A DNA stretch of 64,000 nucleotides, from positions 13,287,001-13,351,000 of the forward strand of contig JARHVA010000001.1 of assembly GCA_037957365.1 (NCBI GenBank). Reading direction: 5' to 3'. Under the pieces are notes generated by a model that did not search any database, was not told the DNA's origin, and was given only the letters and a program-made list of their open reading frames with translations. The position numbers and the translations under genes are program-made. The DNA comes from Torreya grandis (lineage: Eukaryota; Streptophyta; Pinopsida; Cupressales; Taxaceae). This document shows, one piece after another, positions 11,224 through 25,390 of this stretch; positions within the stretch are counted from its first letter, which is position 1, and the number at the start of each line of letters is the position of its first letter.

Positions 11224-13020
11224 AGCTAAAGAAGATGACAAATCTAAGGCTGAAGTAGAAGCTAAAGCTAAGGTTTATGTAGAAGTAAAAGCCAAGGCAA
11301 AATTAGAGTGCAAAATGTAGTTGTAAGTCATAACAAAGTAAGCAACATATACCACTAAGATGTTGGGAACAACCGAGATCTAGAAGTTTTTGTCCACATC
11401 TCAAGGCCTAAAATCTACTTAGAGAGGTGTGTAGGAGAAGGAATCTCAACTTAGGCATCAATCTCTAGCCAATGGTTATGGGATGTCCCTATATCATCCA
11501 CAAGTAGCATAACATTTTTCCTTCCCAAGGCGTAGATCAAGAAGGCACCTATGATGACTATGACTTCCACTTTTGCTTTGGCTACAACAATGCATAAAGT
11601 ATCTCTAAATGTTTCCTAATTTTCACTTGCTAATCAAATTGAAGGCATAGCTTCTTTTCAATATTCAATTACGCAAAAGGCTTTGGCCTTGGAAAAAGAA
11701 GTCTTACAGGTTGAGGAAGATAATACAGATCTACATATTTAGTTTGGTAATATGTACTAACTTATTCATAACACTTGTCTTGTGTTGGTCACCCAAGGCC
11801 AAGGTAACCAAGTGATTTTGGAAGAAAAGTAGTTCTCAGCTCTCTTGTCGTAGCTAACCATGGATTGAATTGATGTGCACAAGTAGCAACCACTTCACAC
11901 TCAAGGTAATAACACCAAAGAGGAGATGGAGGTGCTTTTTTGAGATATGACAAGAATATGAATAATTATTGGATATAGTTTTGGTTTAAGTGAAACAAAT
12001 TGCACAAGGCATGCTTAACTAGAAATAATAACTCACTAATTCATTGTTCAAGCCAAACCAGAGTTTGATAAGGTAGACAAAGCCAAAGTAGTGATGTAAG
12101 ATCATTTGAATACCTATGAAATAATGGAAATGCACTCAATTAGTTACTTGAATCAAGTGACACTATCATATATAAGCTACAAACATGATAAAATGAGATC
12201 CTAGGTAACACTTTTGTTGGCATTCAATCACATAGGCATGTAGATCGGTTGGAGGAGCTATCATAGGATATCCAAATCAAAGTGTCAAACACTAAGGCAC
12301 TCATCACCATCACAAAAGATGAATATATTCAGAATCTGATGGTGTCTTAAATCTTATTGCACACATTTCTCACTATGGTGCAGAAAGTTCTCATTGATTG
12401 GAAAATATTCAAACATGATTTATCACATCTAGATCACTCCATCACACAGCTAGTTGAAGAGTCATAGTTCATTCTTCTTTAACAACTATAATAGGTGCTC
12501 CACCAAAAGAAGATGGCTGTGATTTCTCAACCAACAATCCAACAAAAAAATGCTTCTACCACCAAATTCTACATCACTTTCTTCTTTTGCATCTCAAGTA
12601 GAACCAACATCACAACACCCACTAGTTCAATCAACACATAACATGCCACCACCTTATTAGTATGTATTGTACACACTTCAAATTTTTCACTTTTTGAAAA
12701 AAAATTGCACACTCCATTAGGACGACCATAAGTATTAGGAGTGGGACTAGGTTGGTTGATAACCTATAAAGGGTCGCAACTTAGTTAAACTAGTTTATTA
12801 AAAACCAATAAGTGCAATAGACTAGTACACTAATTATTTGAAAATATGAAAGGGTAGCTAAGTAGTGCACAAGAGGTAAAAACTAGTAAATAACACCTTT
12901 AGTCTTTACCACAACTTCTGTTTCTAGTTCAATTCCTCAACGTAGTCAAAGTTTTTAGTTTTATCACATGACACATTTTATGTGACTTTGTCTCAGGACG
13001 AGACATCTATTTAAGTCCAA
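11224..13020 (+). pseudogene. Degenerate Lys/Glu-rich coding region, 3' part
   Basis: Continues the charged reading broken at 7074: VEAKEDDKSKAEVEAKAK, then a long decayed stretch with stops in all frames. The 49 bases after the insertion nearly repeat 7022-7070, so the Copia element landed in a run of internal repeats. A late piece (about 12530-12660) is rich in Ser/Thr/Pro/Gln codons. The final readable part (about 12970-13040) ends in KSKKVLGV followed by a stop. Family unknown. Confidence 0.4.
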
Positions 13021-16000
13021 AAAAGTGTTGGGAGTATAATAAGGCTACAAAATCATAGTCTAATTGGTGGACACGTGTGCAAATCACACTATTTTTTAAT
13101 TTGTATATCTTTTTGTATGTATTAGGTGTTTGAAAGCATAATATTAGTCTTCAGAATGTGAAGAGTTTTCCCTTTGGATGTAGTGAAAGGCTAGAATATG
13201 AAGTGATAATGCCTTGTAAAAACTCTAGACATAATGCTCTATTGTATTATAAAATGGTTCCAATGTGATAGAGATTAATATACAGCTCTAAAATAGTTTT
13301 TCCTATATATCTTTTATTGTTGTTTTATGCACAGTGAATTCTTTATTTTCTAAATATGTTAACTATGTAATTTATATCGAATGTTTTATAACTAATGAGT
13401 CTTGCATTTCCTATGTCTTTATGTCTATTTTAGTTAATAAATAGATAGGTTCAATCTGAATTATTGTCTATTGTATACTTTTGTCACTTACTGCATAATT
13501 ATACCTGTATTAGCATGTTATGATGGGTTTTCAAAAAACCTCTACTAACAAAAAATAATAGAAGAGGATGGGGAGGAGAGTGAGAAACCTACAACAAAAT
13601 AAACACAAAAGATTTTCTAGATAACTCAGATTTGATTGAATGAAGTGAAATATTTCCTTCAACACGAATATATAAATATGAACAACAAATGCAAATGAGG
13701 GAAAATGATCTTATAGAAGCATAAACTGTTCTTCAAAATCCAATTGGATGTGTTTGGCACAAAGTCCCCACTCAAAGTTTTTAACATAAAATTTTAAAAA
13801 TTGAGGGTTTGCAAATAATCTATAAAATACAAGATTTTGATGTATAACTTCATCTCTGAACAAAAAAACACATTCTATTAATTAATAATATTAAAATCAA
13901 TAAATCAAAATTCTCAACACACATGTTTGTTCAAAATCCATTAACATTTATTTAAAATGAACATTTATACACAAATTTGTTGCCAGCCATTTCCTAAGGC
14001 TAAGAGAAAGAAGAACCCCACTATAATTGATTTCAAGTCCTTAATACTAATTACCTTGCACAAATGGTTTCACAAGTACTTGTAAATCATACTTGACCCT
14101 ATCTCAAATTAACTTTACTTGGGTTGAACTAGTTTTCAAATCTTACATTCATAAGACACTTTTCTAATAAGTCTTTTTATGACTTTGCATATGGATAATA
14201 ATAATTTATTAACTAAGGCACTTAAAACTTGACTTGGGCCCACCACATTACTAACTTCTTTAACATAATTAGTTGTTTGCCCTCTTTATGACTTTACATA
14301 ATAAACAATTAATTCTAAAAGAAATAACATGATTTAATAAAGTAATTTAATGCTTACTCTTCATCTATGAATATTGCCTAAGTACCCTTTAATAAACATC
14401 ACATTCTAGGGTATTTATGAGTATGTTGAATGTATTAGAACAATGGATCATTTTTTGACAAGTAACACCCTTGGGACAACTTAGCATGTCGAATGGGACC
14501 CATTGAGCTTGATCCATTAGGTTATAGGTTCAACAATATCATTGTATGATATCCAAAGATCTATAATTCAATTTTGATGTTAAATCAATTTGAAGTTAAA
14601 TCAATTTGACATCAAACCAACTTGATGTTAACTACTTGATGTTGACATTAGGTTTATGACTTTCACCTTGGACTCACAAACACTAGCTCCTAAAAGTTTG
14701 ATTTTGAATTAAACTCAATTTCAATGCCAAATCAAACTAACACCAAATCAAATTTATGTTCAAAACCTCTTTGACATTTAGTCATTTTGATGTCATCATT
14801 TTTAAGTTTGAATCAATATTGACCTTTAAATCAAATTGACACCAAATCAATCTGGTGCCAAACCAAACTAGCACCAAATCAAATTGAAGCAAAATCAAAG
14901 TGGTTCCAAATCAAACTAACACCATTTGACTTTAATTGCTTGATGTTGACGTTTATTTTACTTTTGTCACATTCATGAGAATTTGTACTTGATAGCATTA
15001 ATGAATGATTTGATGATTCTTTTTTACAAACTTGACCTGTTCCTTGTCATAACCTTAAATAAAAATAAATTAAATCTAAGAGAACTAAAATGATTTAATA
15101 TCAATAAGTCATTCAAATTCGGTTCGAGCCCATGAACACCAACCCTTGAATATTCTTGATGTAGAATTTCCCTTTGTGGATTCACTTGGGAATGACACCT
15201 TGAATATGATTGTCAAGCCTTATCCATTGTGAGATAGAGTTAATAATTTATCTTGAAATTTACTCATTATCCTTGTGCTTCATTTACATTTTATTGTTTA
15301 TTAGGAGCACAATTGGGGGAGTTATCTCAATGTTCAAAATGTTTGGATAACAATGGTTTTGACTATGGGATGGCATTCCCTTAGGGAATGCAGGTGAACT
15401 CTAGATTCTTTGGTGATTAGTACCTTATCCACCTTGTGGATCCTTATAAATAATGTGTAGCCCACACTCACATCTTGATCTAGGTAACTAGAAACTAGTT
15501 TGTCTAACCCAATCATATGGGAAATGAACACAAATTGCCAAGCTAGATCATTTGATTTGAGATTTTTTCATACTTTCATACTCACTTGTTGCATTAAGAA
15601 ACCAAACTAAAATATTTTCTTGTCAATTTTCATATTTAAGGGTCAAACACTAAGACTGTGTGGTGGCTTGTTGAAACCGATTTCCAATGATTCAAATAAA
15701 ACCAAAATGGAATCTAGATGTGGAAGATGTGGTTGAAACAGTGCATGCCCTAAAATGGATCCTTCCCTAGATTTTAATAGGTTCTTTATAAAATTTAGTG
15801 TTCATAAAATTAAGACTCTGGGTTTTTTTATTAAACTTCATCAATTATGTTTACAAGAATATTTTAAAATTTAGAGTAATATGATAGATCTTTTGGGTCT
15901 TGGTAGGTTGAGTGGTAGGAGTGAGACTTGTTCGACATATGTGACACTTTACATTTTAAATTAATCTTTTAAATTTGGATAAAGTCATTTTTGAGAAGCG

Positions 16001-17018
16001 GGGGTCTGATGGGGATGATGCACATTGATTTTGCAATGTAGAAAAAGTTAATTGGAGACATTAACTTCAAGACCTTAAGTGTGAACTTTGACTCTTTTAA
16101 GAAACATGAAAGGATACACAAATAGATTAAGGGGAGCCTTTATGTTGGATACTTGAACAATTTTCATGTGTAACAACTAAGGAGATCCACCATGTAACAT
16201 AATGATCCATCAAATGCATAATGTGGTACAATTTACTCATCCATTAATTTTTTTTAATTCTCAATACACATGTAAACTTTGTAATAATGAACCAGAATTG
16301 GAAGGACATTTTATATTTAAGGGTTCCATCTACTATGAGATTCATGGAAGATGCCACTGTGGATTCCTTAGGACCCTTATTTATTATGAGGAGTAGGAAT
16401 GTTTATCTTTGTTCACTTGTGAACACTTCAAATTTGACTAAGAGCATTCAAATTTAAGTCTTTGCATGTAGATGATTCCAAGGATAATAGTTCTAACTTC
16501 CAAACAATGGGCTTTGAGTACCTCAAGAGACCACATATCTCTTGGAGATGTATTTGGCATTGTCCTTATGTATTGGATTCATGCCATATCCTCTTCAGCT
16601 CCATTGATCATTCTTTGCTTCTAGTGGACATTAATATTAAATTAAATCCACCAAACCTGCATGGAGTCATGAAGATAAAATACAAATAAAGCTTACATTG
16701 ATATGGTATATCCCAAAGTCCATTAATTTAAATAATTTAAGCACCTCTTTTCCCTAGTTGTGCATTATGTTTCTACCATGTGCATTTAATCCTTCCAACA
16801 CTATTTCAATATGTTGTTTCTCATGTCAACTCACCTCTTGGATTATCTCAATATTGATCTCACTTGCCATACTGTCCAAACGTACTCAAAATATGTGAAA
16901 TTTCTAATATGATTGCAACTATTTTTTTAAACTTACAAAAATCCTGAGCTATCTCAACTTATTATATGTAATTTACCATACACATCAATCATCCCATAAG
17001 ATTCTAGTTAGTTTACTT
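13021..17018. other. No gene recognised
   Basis: AT-rich sequence without protein similarity that I can name. It contains a patch of short diverged repeats at 14560-14945 (listed separately). Probably decayed transposon sequence. Confidence 0.4.
14560..14945. repeat. Diverged short repeats of an ATCAAAxTGACACCAA type
   Basis: Many near-copies of 'aaatcaaattgacacc' and its variants (aatcaatttgatgttaa, accaaatcaaactaacacc) in direct and inverted orientation over about 380 bp. It is not a clean tandem array; the spacing varies. Confidence 0.55.
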
Positions 17019-18021
17019 TGTGATCCATAAACTAGGTAGATATTCCACACTAAGCTTCATCAACATGGATCTTATACTCCTAACTAAATTAGTGATTGAT
17101 AGATGATTGTTCTAGATTCCTAACATAAGTATTAAGAAGTGCTAGAAATGGCATGTAGAATACCTAATATCAGAAGGAAGCATAAGATAAATGCAAAACA
17201 TAAGATGAACTCAAGATTTGACTTGAAGAAATATTTTGTGTAAAAAAATCCAATGGATGAGGTAAATGCACTCCCCTTCCACTATGAAATTTAAAAAAAA
17301 GTACAAGTTATTACCAAACATGGTCTTCATGGATAGAGTCTTCACTACTACACTATCCAAATTTTGCACACACAAATTCTTTACACTTTTTAGATATGTC
17401 ACTATGAAACAACATAATTAAAATAATTGCTCTCAACTAGGAAACAATGAGATAATATGAAAAAAGATCCAAACTTGCAACTTGCAATGTGAATCTAGCT
17501 CCAAGACTTCTCACTGACTTATCTTCTATCCTTTTACTTCAATATAGATTGTACTTATGCTCTCTCAAATTAAAACCCGTCGAAGAACTCAAATGAACTA
17601 TCATGAGGAAGTGATAACATTAGATATTATTTGCATTTTTGTATTTTGTATGGTGGTGAAACCGTCAAGACCAACATTTACAAAATAGTTAGGGTGGTTG
17701 TGAAATTGTCACTTGTATACACTAGTAGGTACACCAATGCCATCTATGTAAACTGATGGTTATGCAACCACCCCCTATGCAAACCTATGGTTGTGCCATT
17801 TATGAAGAACCCCTTAGATTCAAGAAATGAAAGTCACTGACTTCACCATTTTGAGGATGTCCCAATCATTTACATATTGATTCTGCCACTACAACTTATC
17901 TGAACTAATGTTTTAAAATGATGTCTTACAATAGTGTCTTACAATCATGAATCACATAAACTGCACATAGTAGAAACATCTAGTAAGTATAGCTAGTACA
18001 TTAGATCCATATTTTGGATCA
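17019..18021 (-). repeat. 3' LTR of Gypsy element X
   Basis: Begins TGTGATCC and ends TTTTGGATCA on the plus strand. Matches 46989-47781 and 54148-54301, for example CCACACTAAGCTTCATCAAC, TCCTTCCACTATGAAAT and the final GTACATTA.ATCC.TATTTTGGATC. On the minus strand it starts TGATCC, directly after a purine-rich tract. Confidence 0.8.
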
Positions 18022-18036
18022 TACCTCTCCAATTTG
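18022..18036 (-). other. Polypurine tract of element X
   Basis: Minus strand ...AATTGGAGAGGTA immediately before the LTR start TGATCC. Confidence 0.6.
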
Positions 18037-18319
18037 AGGTTTTTAAGTCCCTAAAGTTTCAAGAACTTTGTAAGTGAGGAAATCTCTTCCCCATATATTC
18101 TATGAAATACTATTTGGTTTTTCTAGGTAGCTAACCCTTAAACCCAATTAACTAATGCTCTTATACTCATTTTATTGTTGTCTTCTCTTTATTCTATAAC
18201 ACAAAGTTATCCTCCAATTTCAACTCATTATTATGAGTGAGGTATTCAATTGAAAGTAACAACAACCCTTTATCTTCATTATCTAACATAGAAGGATTAA
18301 AGATACATAAGTTCTCAAC

Positions 18320-19260
18320 ATTGATGACTGGATAAATCTTCATGTAAAGAGGTCAATTAAGTCTAAAATCATTCTTATCCACTTGTTCAAGAATTTCAAA
18401 TAGACCATACCTAAGAGGCTTAAGCTTCTTAGTCTTACCTTGGAGTTTCTCTCTACTCAAGTGCAACCATATCTTGTCTCCAACAATGAAACTATGCCCA
18501 ATCCTATGTTGGTCATGCCTTGGTTTGTACTTGGCTTGTGACTCCTTTAACCTCTAATTTTTTAGCTTTATAGAATTTTTAATCCACTTTCCTATTTCAT
18601 TTCTATGAATTTCTTAAAATAACATCAACTGCACATAGAGGTAAGTAACCAAAACAAGTTTCAAAATGACTTTGCTAGTAGAAGAATGCATTACCCTGTT
18701 ATAAGAATGTTGAATATACACCAATTGTTTATCCCAAGACATATTTCTTTCTATTTTAACATCTCAAGAGTTGTACCAATGTTCTGTTCATAACTTTTGT
18801 TTATCCATCAATTTGTGGTGAAAAGTGGTAGATTGTTTCAGGTTGATAACCATCTTCTCCCACATGTCTCAAAACTTACCAACAAATCTTGATCTAAAAT
18901 AATAGAACTAGGCAAACTAAAATGAACCCACACATTAAAAAATAACAACGCAGTTGCATCACTACCTTTGAGGGCTTTATTACAAGGAATAAGAATACAC
19001 ATCTTTCTAAACCGGTCCACAACTACACAAAAATAGTCATGCCCCTTCATTGACACAGGCAACCTGACTACAAAATATATGGAAATATTTTTCCATAGCC
19101 TAGAAGGAACTAGTAATGGCATATACAAATGTAACTCCATGCTACAAGACTTGTTTGTACTACATAACACACATCCTCTTATAAACTTAACAACATAAAA
19201 TTGCATATTACATTGTAACACCAAAATATCTTACCACTTTTGAAGTATGAATTTCCCTCA
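18320..19260 (-). pseudogene. Gypsy integrase relic of element X
   Basis: The minus-strand frame 19224-18838 contains VKFIRGCVLCSTNK (zinc-finger Cys pair), ISIYFVVRLPVSMKGHDYFC (the first catalytic Asp position is mutated), VVDRF.KM, then DATALLFFNVWVHFSLPSSI and ILDQD (second acidic position). After stops, about 18500-18330 gives the C-terminal region with LHLSREKLQGKTKKLKPLRY-like sequence and YPVINVENLCIF, typical of chromovirus-type Gypsy elements. Frameshifts and stops make it dead. Confidence 0.8.
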
Positions 19261-20745
19261 TTAACTAAATTATTTACTCCTTAGGCACACAAAGCTTGCC
19301 CAATTTTTAGAGAAACCTATATTGAAGGAATTTATCCTCTTTGGGTTCAAATATTTCACCTTGAGACCTCTTTTCTTGGAGAAAATGATCTCCAAAATCT
19401 GCATCATGCTCATATTCCTCTACATAAGATTCACACATGAAAGGCTCAAGAAGAGTTATGGTGTCCATAGTTGAAAGCAAAGGAGGTTTGAATTACATAT
19501 CAACTATTTTTTTAGCAACACTTCTATTATATTTGATAATCAAATATTTTTTTGCAAAAATCCCATCCACTTATAGTGTCTAGCTTGCTAAGGTTTGGTT
19601 TGAGCTTACAAATATTGAAGAGGTTGGTGATTTGTGTGGACAATAATTTTCCTACCCATTGAATAGTGTTTCCATTTCTTGGTTGATTGAATAGGAGCAT
19701 ATAGTTATTTATTATATGTACAATAATTTAGAATTGACCATAAATAACCATGAATGATGACATACATGTTTACTCATTATAGTAGGACAACCCTCATAAC
19801 ATAGTTACTAACATCTATTTTCACCTCAAAGAGTAGATGCAATTTATCTAAAGTTAATATCGGAGCATGACTAATACTGTATTTGAACATATCAAATGCA
19901 TCTTATTTCTTCTTACCCAAAATAAAAGTCTTACCACTTGTTATGATGACATGCAAAGGTGTGATTATGAAAGAGAAATTATTGATGGACCTCATCAAAT
20001 ATTGAACTGTACCAACAAAGTTGTTTATTTCATTCACATTAGAAGGCTTGACCAATTTATGATGACATCTACCTTTTCTAGATCAATTATCAAGTCCCCA
20101 TATCCAAACACATACCCTAATAAGAGAAGTGATTATTGAGAAAACTCACATTTATTCTCATTTAATGATAACTTATTTTCCTTCAAAACTTGCAAGGCTT
20201 ATTTTAAATGATCAACGTGCTCATCAAAAGTTTTGTTGAAAAAATAATATCATCCAAATACACAATGACATAAGAATTAATAAATAACCTCATTCATCAA
20301 CCACATGAAGATATTTAGTGCATTGCATATCCCAAAATATAAAACTAACCATTCATTCAAACCTTGTCTTGTCTTGAATTTTGTTTTCCAAATGTTATTT
20401 TCCTTAATTCTCATTTGGACATACCTGCATTTCAGATCAAGCTTAGTAAAATACTTAGCATGCTAAATATGATCATGAAATCATTAATTCATGGAAGAGG
20501 GTACTATTTTATTAAGTGTTTTATAATTAACATATATTTCTCCATGAACCATCTTTCTTAGGTATTAAAATAATAGGAGAAATGCATGGAGAAGAACAAG
20601 GATGTATTACACATTTATTAACAAAAGACTATAACTAATATTTTATCTCATTAGTATCCTTCAAGGATTGCCTATCTAACCAAAGATTTGGATGCAAAGT
20701 ATCTGGTAGCAAATGAATTTCATGCTAAATAAGCCTCATGTCACA
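19261..20745 (-). pseudogene. Gypsy RT and RNase H relic of element X
   Basis: On the minus strand, about 20740-20560 reads IQHEIHLLPDTLHPN and SPIILIPKKDGSW, the start of RT. A catalytic YLDD is present at 20249-20260 inside NSYVIVYLDDIIFST, followed by NKLSLNENKCEFS. RNase H follows at about 19900-19500 (ISHAPILTLDKLHLLFEVKI, then IIVHTNHQPLQYL). Many stops. Confidence 0.75.
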
Positions 20746-21250
20746 ATTTTGTGGCCTCATGAAAAAATTTCTTGAATTGCTTCACCAACTCTCCCATATG
20801 ATTTTTATGTTTGTTAGTAAACATTCTACAATATTTTTTATGTGCAACTACTACTTTATCTTGAATATCTCTCAAAGTAAACAAAACAAATTTCCCACTT
20901 GAATTAATAAGCCTTTGAATTTGAGATACTTACCATTGAGATTTTAGAATCACCTTTGTAGGATGAAATGATGTAGTTCTTGCCATAATTTACTAACTAA
21001 TATTAGTTATCTCTCTTCATGAAGATAGCATCCCAAATACATAAGTAGTGGTTTCCAAACACTACACCACACACATCAAGAGACATAACATTATCACAAC
21101 CCTAAAAACCAACTCACAATTTTAGGCATTTTTAAGGTTATGATACTCAAATTCCAACATCAAATAATATACACATATATTGAATTTTATCAACTTAACG
21201 AAATCATGTACATAATTTCTCTCACCTTCTCATGGAAACTATAGGTAGAG
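20746..21250 (-). pseudogene. Protease end and linker of element X
   Basis: Minus-strand reading about 21120-20980 gives NVMSLDVCGVVFGNHYLC and IWDAIFMKRDN, the C-terminal half of a Gypsy retropepsin. It is followed by GKNYIISSYKGDSKISMVS and SSGKFVLFTLRD (linker to RT). Homology fades upstream of about 21250. Confidence 0.55.
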
Positions 21251-23749
21251 TTCACTGGGCCTAGTAGGTCAAGTAGTTTGTTACTTCATATACATATTTC
21301 TAAATCCATTTTCCACTCTAACCTTCATAAGGTACTTATCTCCAAAATCAATAGAAAGTAACAACATGATAACATTCAGAAGAAGCGATAATGTTACAAG
21401 CGATTGTAAAACCACCCATAAGGTTATAGAGAAGGGTTTAAGACTAATTAGGGTAGTCTTTAATTTATTTCAGAAAGGAACAAATCTAATGATTGACTTA
21501 CACAATATCTTATAAGTTTTCAAGGCTAATTCATATAACTGTGATAAGCCATATTATTAAACTAAATACTCTAAGCAAACCTTCAAGTAACAGTCTTAGA
21601 GTTAGACTACTAGAGAAGTTGTATTGCCTCTAAGTTTCTCTAAAAGAAATTAGGTTTAATGTTTTAACAACATTTATAACTCACACAAAATTAGGGGTAT
21701 AGTAACTATATAAATGATATAAATCAAACCACAATCCTCATAGGATGTCATGCCAAATGAGTTTCTTAACAACTTAACTATAATAATACATTATTCTTTA
21801 ATGATCATAATTGTACCATACCATGTGAAAGTCAACCTAGTTCGACATACAATATCTACATATATAAACACAAGAATGATTCTAAGGGCCTTAAGTGATA
21901 CAAGTGACAACCAATGTCCATTTTAATCTCCTTGGAGCAGAGTGTGCATTTGATCAGTTGTCCAAATAATGTCATAAAATGTCTGTCATGTATGAGGAAT
22001 GTTACAATAACATTTACACCTTCCTAAACAAGAGCATTAACAATGAGAGAAAGAAATTTTTATTTAGGGTTTCACCTTCCTACACGAGGCATCCAATTAA
22101 CATTTATCTATAGAGTTTGGAAACATGCTGGTATGCTTCACTGATTAGATTGGAATAAGATAAAGGACTTTATACATGTGTTACAACAATACACAAAATA
22201 TAAGCTCTTACAACTTTATCCTTACCAATTCCATCTAAAAGTTAACATAGGTTATCAGTAACCCAATATAAGTAAAATAAATCATATACATCAAATGAAG
22301 AAAAAACCATTAATTCTTCACTAGTCTCTTAGCCTAGATAATGGTATGATTTGTTGTTGGTAGGGACCCTGTCCATGCTAGTCCTATACTACATCAATAC
22401 TCATTCGTGATTTATTTAAACACAACTGCCGATGCCAAAAATGGATTAAGAGTAACAATGAGCAGTACAATAGTAAAGTGGCGTTCAAGAAAGATGTACT
22501 AACTACCAACTCAAGATGAATTTAACTCTTACTTGATAACCGAGAGACCACATTCATTGTTAGGGCAAGTCCAAATGTATCAAACATAGTTTGCTTAGTC
22601 TCCCTGAAGGGAATAAAGTACACTCACTTTAGCATGGTCCATTACCAAACAAGTCATTGACTCTACATTTCCCATTAAGGTTAATCTAACTTCATTACTC
22701 TGTTCCTTCATAGATTCTATTTATAAATGCAATTGTACATGTTATTTATCATAATGTTATTCATTCACAATTTTATAAGTCATAGTATTAATAACATTCA
22801 TTATGAAAGAAAGAAATACCTAAGAAACACAACCCAATTTACAATTTCCTTAAGAGGGCATCCCCTATTCCATCTTATGTTTCCGGCTTAATGATTATAG
22901 TAAAATAAGGTCATGAATTATATTGCAATTATGTTGTCAACTTTCCATGTTCCTAGAATTGTCAAGTCTTAAGGTGATAATAGTCAAGGTGAGCTATAGT
23001 AATGAAACTTTAACAACACAAAATACTTCCACACATCCTTCAACTAGATTAGCAAAGTTAAATGATATAATTTTTGTACTAATACACATTCCGTCTTAGA
23101 TGATAACATGATTAATTCTAGATTAAGGTCTCATGAAAGAAAGAAAATATAGTTAGAGAATTTACATGCCTAATAAGGCAAACTCACACATTCACATATT
23201 AATTACATAGTGCCCAATTATGTTTGCAATGACAACAAAACCTCACAATTGCTCATGCAAGGAAAGCACATATATGCCAACTAGATATAGTCAATTGGTA
23301 TTAGAACTCAATGCAAGTATGGTTTCCACTACATGCTACAATGATATCAACCTTGGTTCAGATATCTACTCCATTGAGAACTTAACATTTCCAACACAAC
23401 TAAGATTTAAGCATTTGAATCAAATAAGATAACCTTTCAACAACTGAGCAAAAGCTCCATATCTTAATTTTGTCCTATAGTACAATCACTAAGTGACTTC
23501 TCATACTTAGTTAAGATTAACAATGATTGGACAAGGCTCAAATTGTCTAAGTAATGAAAAATGTAATGAAAAATCAACTAACCACCAATTCACCCTATAG
23601 TATTATGTCAAGCAATGAAAACTAAAACAATCATCAAGTATTCTTTAGTAGAGGTTTACCAGAATCATCAAAAATACTTTATAACATAGTTCACATACTC
23701 ATACTTGGCAACATTTTTTCCACATTTTTGGAGTGTATTGTGTGTAAAC

Positions 23750-23960
23750 CTTTTAGCTAGTATATACACAGTACTCATTGAGTACTCGCTAGCATTTGAC
23801 AAGTACTTAACAAGTACTCGCCAATACTCAATGACTAATTTGTATATACTCACCGATTTAAAAATAATAATCCATGCCAATTTTTATGTCAAATACTCGC
23901 CCAGGTAATTTCTTGGTTAGTACTCGCTTACTCGACAAATACTCATCGAGTACACGAACT
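23750..23960. repeat. Cluster of TACTCG / CGAGTA motifs
   Basis: About ten copies of 'a/gtactcg' or its inverse within 210 bp, for example CATTGAGTACTCGCTAG, AACAAGTACTCGCC, GTACTCGCTTACTCGAC and CATCGAGTACACG. Several form short palindromes (GAGTACTC). Confidence 0.65.
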
Positions 23961-25385
23961 ATGATTTATAATGCAAACTGTATAATTAAGATAAGTTATC
24001 TCTATTCTCCTTTATCTAGTTTAAGAAACACACTCATCAAATAATACTTTTCAATGCTAAAGCAAGTTCTCATACATGGTATAATTATCAATTGTTACAG
24101 CCATGAATGAATATAATATTAATTTTACTTAAGAATCTATGCACCAATTCAAACACACCACAACTCAGATTTGCAAGAGACATTTCATTAATGACCAGGA
24201 TAGATTTAATACTTAACGAAGCAAGTTTTGCCAAAAAAACTATACAACATACTAATCATACATTCATTGTCAAAGGACTCAAGTCCCTTTTCATCGGTGA
24301 TCAAAAATAACATATAAGATTCTTATTCAAGGTCTACATTACAATGACAAATAACTCACCAGTTATTAGCACCATTACAAAACTATTTCACTAACTTGTA
24401 TTAAATCATCCAACTATTTTATGCATTCTGGAAACATTCCTTGTACTTGAATACCAACAAAAAAAACTATGAAAGCTGAGCACATCCATATGGTGGTAAG
24501 CCTTACCCACCCAACCGTTAGTTTGGGGTTGGAAGAGGCCACTGAATGAAGCCCATAAAAGCAAATGAAAGCAAAGGTTCTTAAAGAGATAAAATGTCCA
24601 AGTTAGGGTTTTTACACACAAGGTCATAAAAAAAACAAGAAACTAAGTAACACATAGACCAACAAACAAAGATCCACGAGGCATCATGCCAAATCATAGA
24701 AAGTCTTCAAGGCTATACTAATAATATTTATTTCATCCATATGCCATATAAGGCTAAATGAACCAGGCCAAAGCTTTCTCCAACTAGGGGCTTTCAAACA
24801 AACTCACACTACCATCTCAACAACTACCTTACTCAAATCCAACTGCAATAGCAATCACAACAGACTAGAAACACTGATAAGGATAATGTGTGAGTTTCAG
24901 GGAGTGTGAGATCCCTCCATGTAACCTAAGCATTTGCCTAAGGTTTCCTCCAAGAATAAAATAGTAGTAGATAAGGATGCATAGATTTGAAATAACAATC
25001 AAAGGAATTACTTGAAAAATGCCCTCATTTTTTTTTCGTATCTTCTTCCACCACCATTGTTTTCTTTTTTTCTGTGTTAGGATACAGTCCCAAACTGCCA
25101 TATATCTTTCCACCATATTCCACAGTGACCACCAAGACATTAATGCCTACAAGGTAAGGATTTTAAAAATAGTTTCCACCACCATTATGGTTGTGGCCAA
25201 AACACAGGGCTGCAAACCTTATAGTTTCTCCACACTTATTTTCACTCCTTTAAGTTCAACAAATGGAATGATAACTATTTTATCAGATTTACATGCAAAC
25301 CCTAAAATAAAAATTAATTATTATCTTGACCAAAGTTAAAATTTCAAGATATGTCGTGACCCCATCATGAGTCAATAAACCCTTT

Positions 25386-25390
25386 GTACC
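25386..25390. repeat. Target-site duplication GTACC, left copy
   Basis: GTACC before the TG start at 25391; repeated at 44748-44752 after the right LTR. Joining the flanks gives continuous sequence. Confidence 0.85.

Larger units (their letters stand above)
21251..25390. other. Unassigned filler inside element X, left part
   Basis: No transposon protein or gene recognised on either strand. It should not be part of X if gag at 45.4-46.8 kb belongs to X. It probably forms one unit with 44753-45400, into which the 25391-44747 Gypsy element is inserted. Contains the TACTCG repeat patch at 23750-23960. Confidence 0.4.

Noticed and set aside
13021..17018. Possible genes in 60-75 codon frames (for example 16202-16396, 16462-16689, 15334-15531)
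   Set aside because: Short, isolated, without similarity, splice context or codon-use support; typical of AT-rich chance frames.
25019..25339. 106-codon plus-strand frame in the filler
   Set aside because: Low-complexity start rich in Phe/His and no family recognised; overlaps an equally plain minus-strand frame.
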